Shown: positions 1 to 8,604 of the stretch, piece after piece
Layout of the letters: every line of letters begins with the position of its first letter
How positions within the stretch are numbered: position 1 is the stretch's first letter
Source: Herbaspirillum sp. CF444
GTDB taxonomy: Bacteria > Pseudomonadota > Gammaproteobacteria > Burkholderiales > Burkholderiaceae_D
Assembly (NCBI RefSeq): GCF_000282135.1
Contig: NZ_AKJW01000022.1
Location: forward strand, 31,555-95,554
Length of the DNA: 64,000 nucleotides
Direction of reading: 5' to 3'
The notes under the pieces: generated by a model
What the model was told of the DNA's origin: nothing
Seen by the model: only the letters and a program-made list of their open reading frames with translations
The model's database searches: none
Translations under genes and position numbers: made by a program

Positions 1-1464
1 GCTGGCGTAGGTGACCACGAGCGCCGCGGCGCGGTGGATGCCGGCGGCGACCAGGCTTTCGCGGCGGGCGGCGTCGCCGTACGACACGTTGGCGCCGGCG
101 ACCTGGGTGTCGTGCACCAGATCCGGATCCATTTCCAGCGCGTGATAGGGAATGCCCTCTTCGTCGAGCAGCTTGGCCAGGCTCTGGCCGCTGCGGCCGA
201 AGCCGGCGATGATGACATGCTTGCGGCTCGACATGGTGCGCGTGGCGAGTTGCGTCAGCGCCAGCGATTGCAGCATCCATTCGTTGGCCGACAGCTTCAT
301 GACGATGGCGTCGGACTTGGCGAGGATGAAAGGCGCCGCCAGCATCGACAGCACCATCGACGCCAGAATCACCTGGATCAGCAAGGGGTCCATCAGCTGC
401 AAGCCGCCGGCCTGGTTGAGCAGCACGAAACCGAACTCGCCCGCCTGCGCCAGCGCCAGGCCGGTGCGCAAGGCGACGCCGGTGGTCGAACCGAACAACT
501 TCGCCAGACCGGCGATCAGGACGAACTTGAGCAGCACCGGGCCGATCAGCAGCAGCAGGACCAGCCACCAGTGTTCCAGCACCAGACGCCCGTTGAGCAG
601 CATGCCGATGGTGATGAAGAACAAGCCGAGCAGGACGTCGCGGAAGGACTTGATGTCTTCCTCGACCTGATGCTTGTATTCCGTCTCGGAAATCAGCATG
701 CCGGCGATGAAGGCGCCCAGCGCCAGCGACAGGCCGGCCTTTTCCGTGATCCAGGCGGCGCCCAGCGTGATCATCAGCAGGTTCAGCATGAACAGTTCCT
801 GCGAGCGCCGCTTGACGACGACCTGGAACCAGCTGCGCATCAATTTTTGCCCGAAGAACAACAGCAGCGCCAGCACCACTACCGCCTTGGTGGTCGCCCA
901 CGCCAGCGTGACGGCAAGGTTGCCGGTGTTTTTGGCCAGTGCCGGCACGATGATCAGCAGCGGCACCAGCGCCAGATCCTGGAACAGCAGGATGCCGAGG
1001 ATGCGGCGGCCGTGTTCGGTCTCCAGCTCCAACCGTTCGGTCAGCAGCTTGGAAACGATCGCGGTGGACGACATGGCCAGCGCGCCGCCCAGCGCAAACG
1101 CCGCCGGCCAGCTGATATTGTTCAGTTGCGGCAGGATGTAGGCGGTACTCCAGCCGAACACCATGGCCACCGCGATGGTCGCCAGCACCTGCGCCACACC
1201 CAGCCCGAACACGATATGACGCATGGACGAGAGTTTGGGCAGGGAGAATTCCAGCCCGATCGAAAACATCAGGAAGACCACGCCGAACTCGGCCAGGGCA
1301 TGGGTGGTTTCATTGTCTTCGGCAAAACCGAGGCCGTGCGGGCCGATGATGATGCCGACGACCAGATAGCCCAGCATCGGCGGCAAATGAAACATTCGAA
1401 AAGCAACGACGCCGAGCACTGCGGCGCCAAGCAGAAAAAGTGTGAGTTCCAGACCAGAAAACAT
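1..1464 (-). CDS. Kef-type monovalent cation:proton antiporter (CPA2), 3' end cut by window edge
   Basis: Reading the minus strand from the ATG at 1464 gives 488 codons that stay open to base 1, so the C-terminus lies outside the window. The N-terminal 390 or so residues are a string of hydrophobic segments typical of the CPA2 exchanger domain. After them comes a TrkA-N type nucleotide-binding domain beginning KHVIIAGFGRSGQS, with the GxGxxG loop of a Rossmann fold. This architecture is that of KefB/KefC/YbaL, inner-membrane potassium or sodium/proton antiporters gated by NAD(H) or glutathione. The gene is divergent from kdsD. The cation and the ligand cannot be read from sequence, so no symbol is given. 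Confidence 0.85.
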   Translation of the reverse strand, partial: MFSGLELTLFLLGAAVLGVVAFRMFHLPPMLGYLVVGIIIGPHGLGFAEDNETTHALAEFGVVFLMFSIGLEFSLPKLSSMRHIVFGLGVAQVLATIAVAMVFGWSTAYILPQLNNISWPAAFALGGALAMSSTAIVSKLLTERLELETEHGRRILGILLFQDLALVPLLIIVPALAKNTGNLAVTLAWATTKAVVVLALLLFFGQKLMRSWFQVVVKRRSQELFMLNLLMITLGAAWITEKAGLSLALGAFIAGMLISETEYKHQVEEDIKSFRDVLLGLFFITIGMLLNGRLVLEHWWLVLLLLIGPVLLKFVLIAGLAKLFGSTTGVALRTGLALAQAGEFGFVLLNQAGGLQLMDPLLIQVILASMVLSMLAAPFILAKSDAIVMKLSANEWMLQSLALTQLATRTMSSRKHVIIAGFGRSGQSLAKLLDEEGIPYHALEMDPDLVHDTQVAGANVSYGDAARRESLVAAGIHRAAALVVTYAS

Positions 1465-1716
1465 GGATTAGAAAACGAAGCAATTTTTATAGGTGAAGGC
1501 CATACAGCCTGTTAAGCCAGAACCATGCCTGCCCGGCTATCATCGGTCTGATTTGGTGCATTGTTGCGACAGGCCCGCCCCGTCTGTATTCCGGCCATGC
1601 ACTCACTTGTCGAAATGACAAATCCGGGCCGCAATGCCTTCCAAATATCCCTGTGACGCTACACGAGGTTACATCTGGCAAGTTTTTTGCTTTCGTAATT
1701 CGTTTATACTTCGGTT

Positions 1717-2745
1717 ATGAGTGTAACCGAACATAAAATCTTGCCAAAATCTTTTTCCGCCGAAAGCGCACGGCAGGCGCTGAGTCTCGCCCGTCAGACC
1801 TTGCAGATCGAGGCCGATGCCATCCTGGCGCTGAAAGCCCGCATGTCGGACAAGGCCGACGAGCCGTTGGCCCGCGCCGTGGGCATCTTGCTGGAATGCA
1901 AAGGCCGCGTGGTCGTCTCCGGCATTGGCAAGTCCGGCCATATCGGCCGCAAGATCGCCGCGACCTTCGCCTCCACCGGCACGCCCGCGCTGTTCATGCA
2001 CCCGGCCGAAGCGGCGCATGGCGACCTGGGCATGGTCACGCCCAATGACGTCTTCATTGCCATCTCGAATTCCGGCGAGACTGCCGAACTGATGGCGATC
2101 GTGCCCATCATCAAGCGCATGGGCGCCTACCTGATCTCCATGACCGGCAATGACGAATCCAGCCTGGCGCTGCTGTCGTCGATCCATCTGAACGTCGGCG
2201 TGGCCAAGGAAGCCTGCACCCTGAACCTGGCGCCGACCGCCAGCACCACCGCCACGCTGGCCATGGGCGACGCACTGGCCGTGTCCCTGCTCGATGCGCG
2301 CGGGTTCATGGAAGAGGATTTTGCCCGCTCGCACCCCGGCGGCGCACTCGGTCGCCGCCTGCTGACGCATGTGCGCGACGTGATGCGCACCGGCGACGCC
2401 ATCCCGGCCGTCACGCCCGACGTATCGCTGTCGGCGGCATTGATGGAAATCACCCGCAAGGGCATGGCGATGACAGCCGTGGTCGACGACCACTACCGCC
2501 CGATCGGCGTATTCACCGACGGCGACCTGCGCCGCCTGCTGGAACGTGGCGAAGATTTCACCAAATTCTCGATTGCCGACGTCATGCATCACGGTCCGCG
2601 CACCATCATGCCGGACCAGCTGGCGGTCGACGCCGTCCAGTTGATGGAAGAATTTCGCATCAACCAGGTGCTGGTGGCCGATGCCGCCGGCAAGCTGGTC
2701 GGCGCGCTGCATATCCACGACCTGACCCGCGCCAAGGTGATCTGA
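1717..2745 (+). CDS. kdsD: Arabinose-5-phosphate isomerase KdsD
   Basis: This 342-residue protein converts ribulose-5-phosphate to arabinose-5-phosphate, the first step of KDO synthesis for lipopolysaccharide. An N-terminal SIS sugar-isomerase domain (about residues 40-180) carries VVVSGIGKSGHIGRK and the ISNSGET phosphosugar loop. Two CBS domains follow (about 210-270 and 280-342, the second with VLVADAAGKLVGALHIHDL). Length and domain order match E. coli KdsD. Its TGA overlaps the ATG of kdsC by one base, so the two are translationally coupled. It starts a tightly packed KDO/Lpt/rpoN run. There is no strong Shine-Dalgarno sequence ahead of the ATG. Confidence 0.96.
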   Translation: MSVTEHKILPKSFSAESARQALSLARQTLQIEADAILALKARMSDKADEPLARAVGILLECKGRVVVSGIGKSGHIGRKIAATFASTGTPALFMHPAEAAHGDLGMVTPNDVFIAISNSGETAELMAIVPIIKRMGAYLISMTGNDESSLALLSSIHLNVGVAKEACTLNLAPTASTTATLAMGDALAVSLLDARGFMEEDFARSHPGGALGRRLLTHVRDVMRTGDAIPAVTPDVSLSAALMEITRKGMAMTAVVDDHYRPIGVFTDGDLRRLLERGEDFTKFSIADVMHHGPRTIMPDQLAVDAVQLMEEFRINQVLVADAAGKLVGALHIHDLTRAKVI

Positions 2746-3296
2746 TGGCCGACCGATTCAGCACCGCCAGCGCCTCCGCCATTGCCAAAGCCAGACAAGT
2801 CCGGTTGATGATTTTCGACGTCGACGGCGTACTGACCGACGGCGGTTTGTATTACGGCGCGGACGGCGAACCGATCAAGCGCTTCAATGCGCTCGACGGC
2901 CACGGCATCAAGATGCTGCAGCAGTTCGGCGGCATCGCCACGGCAATCATTACGGCGCGCCAGTCGCCCATCGTATTGCGCCGCGCCAAGGACCTCGGCA
3001 TCGCCCACGTGTTCCAGGGCGTGCACGACAAGCGCATCGCCTTCGCCCAATTGCTGGAACAGACCGGCATCCCGGCGTCCGCCTGCGGCTATCTCGGCGA
3101 CGACGTGATCGACCTGCCGGTGCTGACCAAGGTCGGCTTCACCGCTTGTGTGGCCAACGGTCACCACGACGTCAAGCAACGCGTCGACTACATCACCGAA
3201 GGTGTTGGCGGCAACGGCGCAGCGCGTGAACTCTGCGACCTGATCCTGACGGCGCAAGGGTATTACGAGGCGGCGCTGGCCGGTTATCTTGCATGA
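2745..3296 (+). CDS. kdsC: 3-deoxy-D-manno-octulosonate 8-phosphate phosphatase KdsC
   Basis: This 183-residue HAD-superfamily phosphatase removes phosphate from KDO-8-phosphate, the last step before CMP-KDO formation. HAD motif I is FDVDGVLTDGG, whose two aspartates are the nucleophile and acid/base. Motif II corresponds to IITARQS and motif IV to GDDVIDLP. The short C1-cap-less form and tetramer-type length fit KdsC. The start overlaps the kdsD stop by one base, and its own stop overlaps the lptC start by four, making a coupled series. Confidence 0.96.
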   Translation: MADRFSTASASAIAKARQVRLMIFDVDGVLTDGGLYYGADGEPIKRFNALDGHGIKMLQQFGGIATAIITARQSPIVLRRAKDLGIAHVFQGVHDKRIAFAQLLEQTGIPASACGYLGDDVIDLPVLTKVGFTACVANGHHDVKQRVDYITEGVGGNGAARELCDLILTAQGYYEAALAGYLA

Positions 3297-3895
3297 GCAA
3301 CCACAGCGGCGAACGCGCGGCGCAGCGCATCCGGTTGATCGTCACCGTCGTCGTGCTGGCGGCGCTGGCGCTGGCCAGCTTCTGGGTGCTGCAAGTCATG
3401 CATCGCAATATCGACGACTCGCTGGCGGCGCGTCCGCGCACCAAGCCCGATTATTACGTCGAAAAATTCAGCTACGTCAAAATGGCTGAGACCGGCTTGC
3501 CGCGCTACGACATCACCGGCGCCAGGATGGTGCACTTTCCGGCGGACGACTCGTTCGAAGTAACCTTGCCGGTCATCACCACCCTGTCGGAAGAGAAGGC
3601 GCCGATGACGCTGCGCTCGCAACGCGCCAGGATCGAAGACGACAACACCAAGATCCACATGTACGGCGACGTCAACGGCAACCGTGCCGCCACCGCCACG
3701 TCCGAGAACATGCACCTGAAGACCGAGTACCTGTTGCTGCTGCCGGACGACGATATTGCAAAAACGGACAAACCCGTCGAGATCACCCTGGGCGCATCGA
3801 TCATGACCGGCACCGGCATGATCGCCAACAACGCCACACAGGAATTCCAGTTACTCCACAACGTCCGCGGCACCTACCAGCCGCGTGCGCGCTAG
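3293..3895 (+). CDS. lptC: LPS export periplasmic-facing protein LptC
   Basis: This 200-residue protein has one N-terminal membrane anchor (about residues 12-35, rich in V, A and L) and a periplasmic domain of the LptA/LptC beta-jellyroll type. It would form part of the bridge that moves LPS from the LptB2FG transporter to LptA. The weakly conserved core shows the LptC features KMAETGLPRYDITG and a TGTGM segment near the end. It overlaps kdsC by four bases (ATGA) and precedes lptA by 47 bases, the usual order in proteobacteria. The call relies on context as well as sequence because LptC is poorly conserved. Confidence 0.92.
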   Translation: MSNHSGERAAQRIRLIVTVVVLAALALASFWVLQVMHRNIDDSLAARPRTKPDYYVEKFSYVKMAETGLPRYDITGARMVHFPADDSFEVTLPVITTLSEEKAPMTLRSQRARIEDDNTKIHMYGDVNGNRAATATSENMHLKTEYLLLLPDDDIAKTDKPVEITLGASIMTGTGMIANNATQEFQLLHNVRGTYQPRAR

Positions 3896-3942
3896 CCACA
3901 AGCCAGTCGGCACAACCAAGCGAGATATTTGCGCAGGATGAT

Positions 3943-4500
3943 ATGAAAACCAATCTTTTATTGCCTCTGCTGACCCTGCTCCTGATGAGCGCAAGCGGCA
4001 TCGTCCGCGCCGAGAAGGCCGATACCGAAAAACCGACGCGCATCGAAGCCGAACAGATGGTCTACGACGACGTCAAGCAGGTGAAGACCTTCACCGGCAA
4101 CGTCGTGCTCACGCGCGGCACGCTGCTGATCAAGGCCGGCAAGGTGGTGCTGACGACGGATCCGGCCGGTTACGAATTCGCCATCCTGTACGCGGCGCCC
4201 GGCCAGTTGGCCAGCTTCCGCCAGAAGCGCGACGGCGGTCCGAACCTGTGGATCGAAGGCCAGGCAGAACGCATCGAATACAGCGAGAAAACCGAAATCT
4301 CGAAATTGTTTACGCGCGCGCACATGCAGCGCATGGATGGCGCCCGCATCACGGATGAAGTCAACGGCGAGTTCATTTCCTACGACAGCCGCGCCGAATT
4401 CTATTCGGTCAACAACACCAATACCGGCGAAAGCAAGCCGGGCGGCGGACGCATCACCGCGATCATCCAGCCGCGCGTCGAACCATCGAAGGGACCATAA
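3943..4500 (+). CDS. lptA: LPS transport periplasmic protein LptA
   Basis: This 185-residue protein has a clear signal peptide (MKTNLLLPLLTLLLMSASG, cleavage probably after VRA at residue 23). The rest is an OstA-like beta-jellyroll domain with motifs PTRIEAEQMVYDD and FTGNVVLTRGTLLIKAGKVV typical of LptA. The protein polymerises into the periplasmic bridge that carries LPS from LptC to LptD. It follows lptC and is separated from lptB by only one base, so coexpression with the ATPase is expected. Confidence 0.96.
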   Translation: MKTNLLLPLLTLLLMSASGIVRAEKADTEKPTRIEAEQMVYDDVKQVKTFTGNVVLTRGTLLIKAGKVVLTTDPAGYEFAILYAAPGQLASFRQKRDGGPNLWIEGQAERIEYSEKTEISKLFTRAHMQRMDGARITDEVNGEFISYDSRAEFYSVNNTNTGESKPGGGRITAIIQPRVEPSKGP

Positions 4501-4501
4501 G

Positions 4502-5245
4502 ATGGCGATCAGTTCTCTCGTTGTACGCGGCTTGCAAAAGAGCTACGGCGCGCGCCAGGTCGTGCGCGACGTCTCGCTCGAAGTCGAAAGCGGCGAAGTG
4601 GTCGGCTTGCTCGGCCCCAACGGCGCCGGCAAGACGACTTCGTTCTACATGATCGTCGGCCTGGTGCCTTCCGACGGTGGCGAAATCGATCTGGACGGTT
4701 CCGCCATCTCGCGCCTGCCGATTCACCAGCGCGCCGAACTGGGCCTGTCCTATCTGCCGCAGGAAGCCTCGGTGTTCCGCAAGCTGACCGTGGAAGACAA
4801 CATCCGCGCCGTGCTGGAGCTGCGCAAGGAAAACGGCAAGCCGCTCAGCCGCGATGAAATCGAAGGCCGCCTCAACAACCTGCTGCACGAACTGCAAATC
4901 GAAAAGCTGCGCGAAAGCCAGGCCTTGTCCTTGTCCGGCGGCGAACGCCGCCGCGTCGAGATCGCCCGCGCGCTGGCCACCGATCCGCGCTTCGTGCTGC
5001 TGGACGAACCGTTCGCCGGTATCGACCCGATTGCGGTGATCGAGATCCAGCGCATCGTGCGCTTCCTCAAGGAACGCGGCATCGGCGTGCTGATCACCGA
5101 CCACAACGTGCGCGAAACGCTGGGCATCTGCGACCGCGCCTACATCATCAATCAGGGCACGGTACTGGCCAGCGGCAGCCCTGACGACATCATCGCCAAT
5201 GAATCCGTACGCCGCGTGTATCTCGGCGAACACTTCCGCATGTAA
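4502..5245 (+). CDS. lptB: LPS export ABC transporter ATP-binding protein LptB
   Basis: The ATG at 4502, one base after the lptA stop, gives a 247-residue ATPase. The reading frame stays open upstream inside lptA, but that extension is not LptB-like. It has Walker A GPNGAGKTT (near residue 37), a Q-loop, signature LSGGERRR, Walker B VLLDEPFAGID and the switch histidine in ITDHNVRE. LptB powers extraction of LPS from the inner membrane with LptF and LptG, which are not in this window. The gene lies between lptA and rpoN, a widespread proteobacterial arrangement. Confidence 0.97.
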   Translation: MAISSLVVRGLQKSYGARQVVRDVSLEVESGEVVGLLGPNGAGKTTSFYMIVGLVPSDGGEIDLDGSAISRLPIHQRAELGLSYLPQEASVFRKLTVEDNIRAVLELRKENGKPLSRDEIEGRLNNLLHELQIEKLRESQALSLSGGERRRVEIARALATDPRFVLLDEPFAGIDPIAVIEIQRIVRFLKERGIGVLITDHNVRETLGICDRAYIINQGTVLASGSPDDIIANESVRRVYLGEHFRM

Positions 5246-5269
5246 TGCCGTAGTACCCCAGGCCACTGA

Positions 5270-6751
5270 ATGAAACAATCGCTCCAGTTACGCACATCCC
5301 AGCATCTGGCATTGACGCCGCAGTTGCAGCAGTCGATCCGTCTGCTGCAATTGTCGACGCTGGAACTGCATCAGGAACTGGAACAGATCCTTTCCGACAA
5401 TCCGCTGCTGGAACGTCTCGACGATGCCCTCGACAACTCCGTGCGCCTGCTGGCCGACGGCGCCCTCAGCGCGACGCCCGCAACCCAGGCGGACCCGGCC
5501 GAGAACGTCGTCAGCAGCGCGCCGACCGAAGCGGAAACGGCCGAACACGCCGACAGCCTTGGCGGCGACGACAACAACGTCAGCGGCGACGCCGAGTGGA
5601 GTTTCGACGACGTCGCCCGCACCGGCAAGACGCCCGACGATGAAGACGCGCGCCCGCAACTGGAAGCCCACGACGTCACCCTGCGCGAGCATCTGCTGGA
5701 GCAGGCGCGCCTGACCGTGCGCATGCTGCGCGATCGCGCGCTGGTCGAACTGATCGTCGACGCCCTCGACGATCACGGCTATCTGGAAGAACCGCTGGAA
5801 GACATCCTCGCGCGCCTGCCCGAAGAGCTCGAGATCGAACTCGAAGAACTCTCCATCGCGCTAAAGCTGCTGCAAAGTTTCGACCCTGCCGGCGTCGGCG
5901 CGCGCAGTGCATCCGAATGTCTCGCGCTGCAAATCAAACGCCTGCCGAAAGTTGCCTTTGTCACACGCCGGCTGGCGCTGACGATCGTGGAAGAATGCCT
6001 GTCGCTGTTTGCGCAACGGGATTTCAACAAGATCAAGAAAGCGCTCGGCTGCGACGACGAAGACTTGCGAGAAGCACAAGCCGTCATCCGCCAGTGCAAT
6101 CCGCATCCCGGCTCGGCTTTCGCATCGGAAACGTCGGACTATGTCGTGCCCGATGTCATTGTCAAAGCGACCAAGGACGGCTGGCAGGTTTTGCTCAACC
6201 ACGACGTCATGCCGCGCCTGCGCGTCAATGCCATGTACGCCAATGCGATGAAGCAGACCAAGGGCGACGGATCGCTCGGGTCGCAGCTGCAGGAAGCCAA
6301 GTGGCTGATCAAAAACATGCGTCAGCGCTTCGACACGATTTTGCGTGTCGCCCAGGCAATTGTTGAACGGCAACGCAACTTTTTTTCGCATGGCGCGGTT
6401 GCCATGAGACCCCTTGTGTTGCGCGAAATAGCTGATACACTAGGTCTACACGAGAGCACTATTTCTCGTGTGACGACTCAGAAGTACATGCTGACCCCGC
6501 ATGGCATGTTTGAGTTGAAATACTTCTTCGGCAGCCACGTCGCAACGGAAACGGGAGGAGAAGCATCCTCCACCGCGATACGGGCTCTCATCAAACAACT
6601 GATAGGAGCAGAAGACCCTAAGAACCCACTCTCTGATAGCAAGATTGCAGACATGTTGGCGGAACAGGGCATGGTGGTGGCGCGGCGTACCGTCGCGAAA
6701 TACCGCGAAGTGCTCAAGATCCCGCCGGTTAATCTCCGCAAATCTCTGTAA
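5270..6751 (+). CDS. rpoN: RNA polymerase sigma-54 factor RpoN
   Basis: This 493-residue protein has the three expected regions. The glutamine- and leucine-rich activator-interacting N-terminus holds [17 protein letters not shown] (residues 12-28). An acidic linker follows at about residues 60-130. The core-binding and DNA-binding part ends in the RpoN box [10 protein letters not shown] (about residues 473-482), preceded by the helix-turn-helix [14 protein letters not shown]. It directs transcription of nitrogen, flagellar and other enhancer-dependent promoters. It lies 24 bases after lptB, suggesting cotranscription with the LPS genes, and 102 bases before hpf. Confidence 0.97.
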   Translation: MKQSLQLRTSQHLALTPQLQQSIRLLQLSTLELHQELEQILSDNPLLERLDDALDNSVRLLADGALSATPATQADPAENVVSSAPTEAETAEHADSLGGDDNNVSGDAEWSFDDVARTGKTPDDEDARPQLEAHDVTLREHLLEQARLTVRMLRDRALVELIVDALDDHGYLEEPLEDILARLPEELEIELEELSIALKLLQSFDPAGVGARSASECLALQIKRLPKVAFVTRRLALTIVEECLSLFAQRDFNKIKKALGCDDEDLREAQAVIRQCNPHPGSAFASETSDYVVPDVIVKATKDGWQVLLNHDVMPRLRVNAMYANAMKQTKGDGSLGSQLQEAKWLIKNMRQRFDTILRVAQAIVERQRNFFSHGAVAMRPLVLREIADTLGLHESTISRVTTQKYMLTPHGMFELKYFFGSHVATETGGEASSTAIRALIKQLIGAEDPKNPLSDSKIADMLAEQGMVVARRTVAKYREVLKIPPVNLRKSL

Positions 6752-6853
6752 GTTTTTCTGTAGTAGCACCTGTTGCTGTGTTCCGGCGTAATGCTCCACA
6801 AACAACCGGACAATGCGTAAGAACCTCCAGCAATCTCACGATAGGAGTGCTGT

Positions 6854-7207
6854 ATGAATCTGACCATTAGTGGCCATCACCTCGATTTGACCCCCGCAAT
6901 TCGCGAATACGTGCAAAACAAACTGACGCGCATCAAGCGCCATTTTGATCACGTCATCGACATCAGTGTGATCCTCAGCGTCGACAAGCTGACAGAAAAA
7001 GAAAAACGCCAGAAAGCAGAAATCAACGTTCACATTAAGGGTAAGGACTTGCATGCCGAAAGCATTGCACATGACCTGTATGCCGCCATCGACATGCTGA
7101 TCGACAAACTGGACCGCCAGGTCATCAAGCATAAGGACCGCGTACAGAACCATCACTCGATGGCAAAACGCCTGCCGGAAGAACCGCTCGCCGCAGCTGC
7201 CTCGTGA
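6854..7207 (+). CDS. hpf: Ribosome hibernation-promoting factor, short form
   Basis: This 117-residue protein starts [20 protein letters not shown] and has the beta-alpha fold of the HPF/YfiA family with the basic segment [20 protein letters not shown]. It lacks the C-terminal dimerisation domain of long HPF, so it is the gammaproteobacterial-like short form that acts on the 30S decoding centre and stabilises 100S ribosomes in stationary phase. A good Shine-Dalgarno sequence (AGGAG) lies 8 bases before the ATG. It follows rpoN as in many proteobacteria, and a strong intrinsic terminator comes 37 bases after the stop. Confidence 0.95.
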   Translation: MNLTISGHHLDLTPAIREYVQNKLTRIKRHFDHVIDISVILSVDKLTEKEKRQKAEINVHIKGKDLHAESIAHDLYAAIDMLIDKLDRQVIKHKDRVQNHHSMAKRLPEEPLAAAAS

Positions 7208-7243
7208 TATCCAGCTAGCCGGCGGATTGGACCGGCGACAGAA

Positions 7244-7274
7244 AAAGGGCGCGTCAGCGCCCTTTCTTGTTTTT
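7244..7274 (+). terminator. Intrinsic terminator after hpf
   Basis: A perfect 9-bp stem AAAGGGCGC / GCGCCCTTT (7244-7252 and 7257-7265) with a GTCA tetraloop is followed by CTTGTTTTT. It would end the kdsD-to-hpf transcript and isolate grxD. Confidence 0.9.
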
Positions 7275-7314
7275 ATATCATTTACGCCTTTCCGCCGTTT
7301 TCCATCCAGGGCCG

Positions 7315-7338
7315 CCTTGTCTTGCCGGCAAGACAAGG
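7315..7338. repeat. Perfect 24-bp palindrome without loop
   Basis: Arms CCTTGTCTTGCC (7315-7326) and GGCAAGACAAGG (7327-7338) are exact inverse complements with no spacer. No T-run follows on either strand, so a terminator is unlikely. It sits between the hpf terminator and grxD, just upstream of an AT-rich stretch (7341-7360). An operator for a dimeric regulator is one reading; the true role is unknown. Confidence 0.6.
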
Positions 7339-7451
7339 TCAAATAATTTATATACTTTCTTATCGGCGAAGTTGCCGAAAAGACAGTTTTCCGTTTCGCA
7401 ACACCGCATCCGCAGAATCGGCAGACCTCAACGCGATGGCTCGCTTTTTCA

Positions 7452-7457
7452 TATAAT
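7452..7457 (+). promoter_or_regulatory. Probable -10 box of grxD
   Basis: An exact TATAAT lies 33 bases before the grxD ATG, giving an untranslated leader of about 25 bases with the ribosome site GAAGGTG near 7478. No convincing -35 hexamer is seen at the standard distance. Confidence 0.5.
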
Positions 7458-7489
7458 GTCGGCATTGCGAACTTTTTGAAGGTGTAGTC

Positions 7490-7801
7490 ATGAGCGAAGT
7501 CCAATCCTGGATCAAAGAAACCGTTACCCAAAACAATGTCGTGCTGTTCATGAAGGGCACTGCGCAATTCCCGCAATGCGGCTTCTCCGGCAAGGCGATC
7601 CAACTGCTCAAGGCCAGCGGCGCTGAAAACATCGTCACCGTCAACGTGCTGGAAAGCGCCGACGTGCGCCAGGGCATCAAGGAATACTCGAACTGGCCGA
7701 CCATCCCGCAACTGTATGTCAACGGCGAATTCGTCGGCGGCTCCGACATCATGACCGAAATGTACGAATCGGGCGAATTGCAAACCCTGTTCAAGGGCTG
7801 A
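7490..7801 (+). CDS. grxD: Monothiol glutaredoxin GrxD
   Basis: This 103-residue protein carries the monothiol active site CGFS in [12 protein letters not shown] (Cys at about residue 28), the glutathione-binding segment [16 protein letters not shown] and GGSDI. Proteins of this class carry and insert [2Fe-2S] clusters together with BolA proteins rather than acting as disulfide reductases. The start has the family-typical N-terminus and a Shine-Dalgarno sequence. It is followed immediately by ubiX in the same direction. Confidence 0.96.
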   Translation: MSEVQSWIKETVTQNNVVLFMKGTAQFPQCGFSGKAIQLLKASGAENIVTVNVLESADVRQGIKEYSNWPTIPQLYVNGEFVGGSDIMTEMYESGELQTLFKG

Positions 7802-7805
7802 TCCC

Positions 7806-8405
7806 CTGTCCCCGGAAAAGGCATCGGAACCACAACGCCTGATCGTCGCCATCACCGGCGCGACCGGCGTTGCCTACGGCGTGCGCCTGTTGCGCGTGCT
7901 GCGCGATACCGGCATCGAAACGCATCTGCTGGTCTCCGAGGCCGGCGTACTCAATCTGCATCAGGAACTCGACATGAGCCGCAAGGACGTCGAAGCGCTT
8001 GCCGACGTCGTCCACCCGGTGCGCGACGTCGGCGCATCGATCGCCAGCGGCTCGTTCACCTCGGCCGGCATGATCGTCGCGCCCTGCTCCATGAAAACCC
8101 TGGCGGCCATCGCCAACGGCCTGTCCGACAACCTCATCACGCGCGCTGCCGACGTGGTCCTGAAAGAGCGTCGCCGCCTCGTGCTGATGGTACGCGAAAC
8201 GCCGTTCAATCTCGCCCATCTGCGCAACATGACCAGCGTCACCGAAATGGGCGGCATCATCTTCCCTCCCCTGCCCGGCTTCTATCACCGCCCGCAATCC
8301 ATCGATGAAATGATCGACCACACGCTCGGCCGCGTACTCGACCTGTTCGCCATTCCGCATACGCTGACGCCGCGCTGGAACGGTTTAAAAAAACAGCCGA
8401 TATAA
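7806..8405 (+). CDS. ubiX: Flavin prenyltransferase UbiX, start codon unclear
   Basis: UbiX makes prenylated FMN for the UbiD decarboxylase of ubiquinone synthesis. The family N-terminus RLIVAITGATGVAYGVRLL, with the flavin-binding GATG loop, is encoded from about 7836. The first ATG, GTG or TTG in this frame is a GTG at 7881, which would remove that loop. The frame is open from a stop at 7752-7754 and contains no standard start before 7881. Candidate non-standard starts are CTG at 7806 and CTG at 7839; the coordinate here uses the former. Later family features are present: ASGSFTSAGMIVAPCS, LVLMVRETPFN and GGIIFPPLPGFY. It lies directly downstream of grxD. Confidence 0.88.
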   Translation: MSPEKASEPQRLIVAITGATGVAYGVRLLRVLRDTGIETHLLVSEAGVLNLHQELDMSRKDVEALADVVHPVRDVGASIASGSFTSAGMIVAPCSMKTLAAIANGLSDNLITRAADVVLKERRRLVLMVRETPFNLAHLRNMTSVTEMGGIIFPPLPGFYHRPQSIDEMIDHTLGRVLDLFAIPHTLTPRWNGLKKQPI

Positions 8406-8438
8406 AAAACGCTGCCTTGAAAGCAGCGTTTTTATTTT
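8405..8438 (+). terminator. Intrinsic terminator after ubiX
   Basis: An 11-bp stem AAAAACGCTGC / GCAGCGTTTTT (8405-8415 and 8423-8433) with a 7-base loop and a T-rich tail begins right at the ubiX stop codon. Confidence 0.9.
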
Positions 8439-8454
8439 CAGCAAACGATTTCAG

Positions 8455-8603
8455 AACCTGTTTAGATCTGTAGCGAGAGGCCATCAGCCGGTGGCGGCCG
8501 GAGCGGAGCTTAGTTGGAACCCTTGGAGTGTACTTTAGTACATGAGGATTCCGAGCACCGCCCGACGCCGGATCATGGCCTCGCAGTAAGATCTAAACAG
8601 GTT
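8455..8603. repeat. 149-bp palindromic intergenic element with 15-bp perfect inverted ends
   Basis: The ends AACCTGTTTAGATCT (8455-8469) and AGATCTAAACAGGTT (8589-8603) are exact inverse complements. The interior is also an imperfect palindrome. GCGAG...GGCCAT near 8474 pairs with ATGGCCTCGC near 8575, AGCCGG pairs with GCCGGAT further in, and the centre is a TGTACT-TT-AGTACA hairpin at 8529-8542. The whole unit can fold into one long stem. No coding capacity is seen. Size and end structure fit a MITE or large REP-like unit. The base after the right end is one base from the stop codon of the convergent SDR gene. Whether it is multi-copy cannot be seen here. Confidence 0.75.
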
Positions 8604-8604
8604 A

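Noticed and set aside
34..1515. Long plus-strand open frame of 493 codons
   Set aside because: It is the antisense shadow of the Kef-type antiporter. The product is a low-complexity Arg/Gln/His-rich string, while the minus strand gives clear membrane and Rossmann domains.
1487..1681. Minus-strand 64-codon frame between the antiporter and kdsD
   Set aside because: No ribosome site, no homology-like features, and it lies in the short divergent promoter region.
1681..1716. Promoter TTGCTT...TATACT in front of kdsD
   Set aside because: Spacing is only 12 bases and the start would fall at the ATG; not convincing.
7267..7479. Plus-strand 70-codon frame between hpf and grxD
   Set aside because: It starts inside the hpf terminator tail, spans the 24-bp palindrome and the grxD -10, and has no protein-like pattern.
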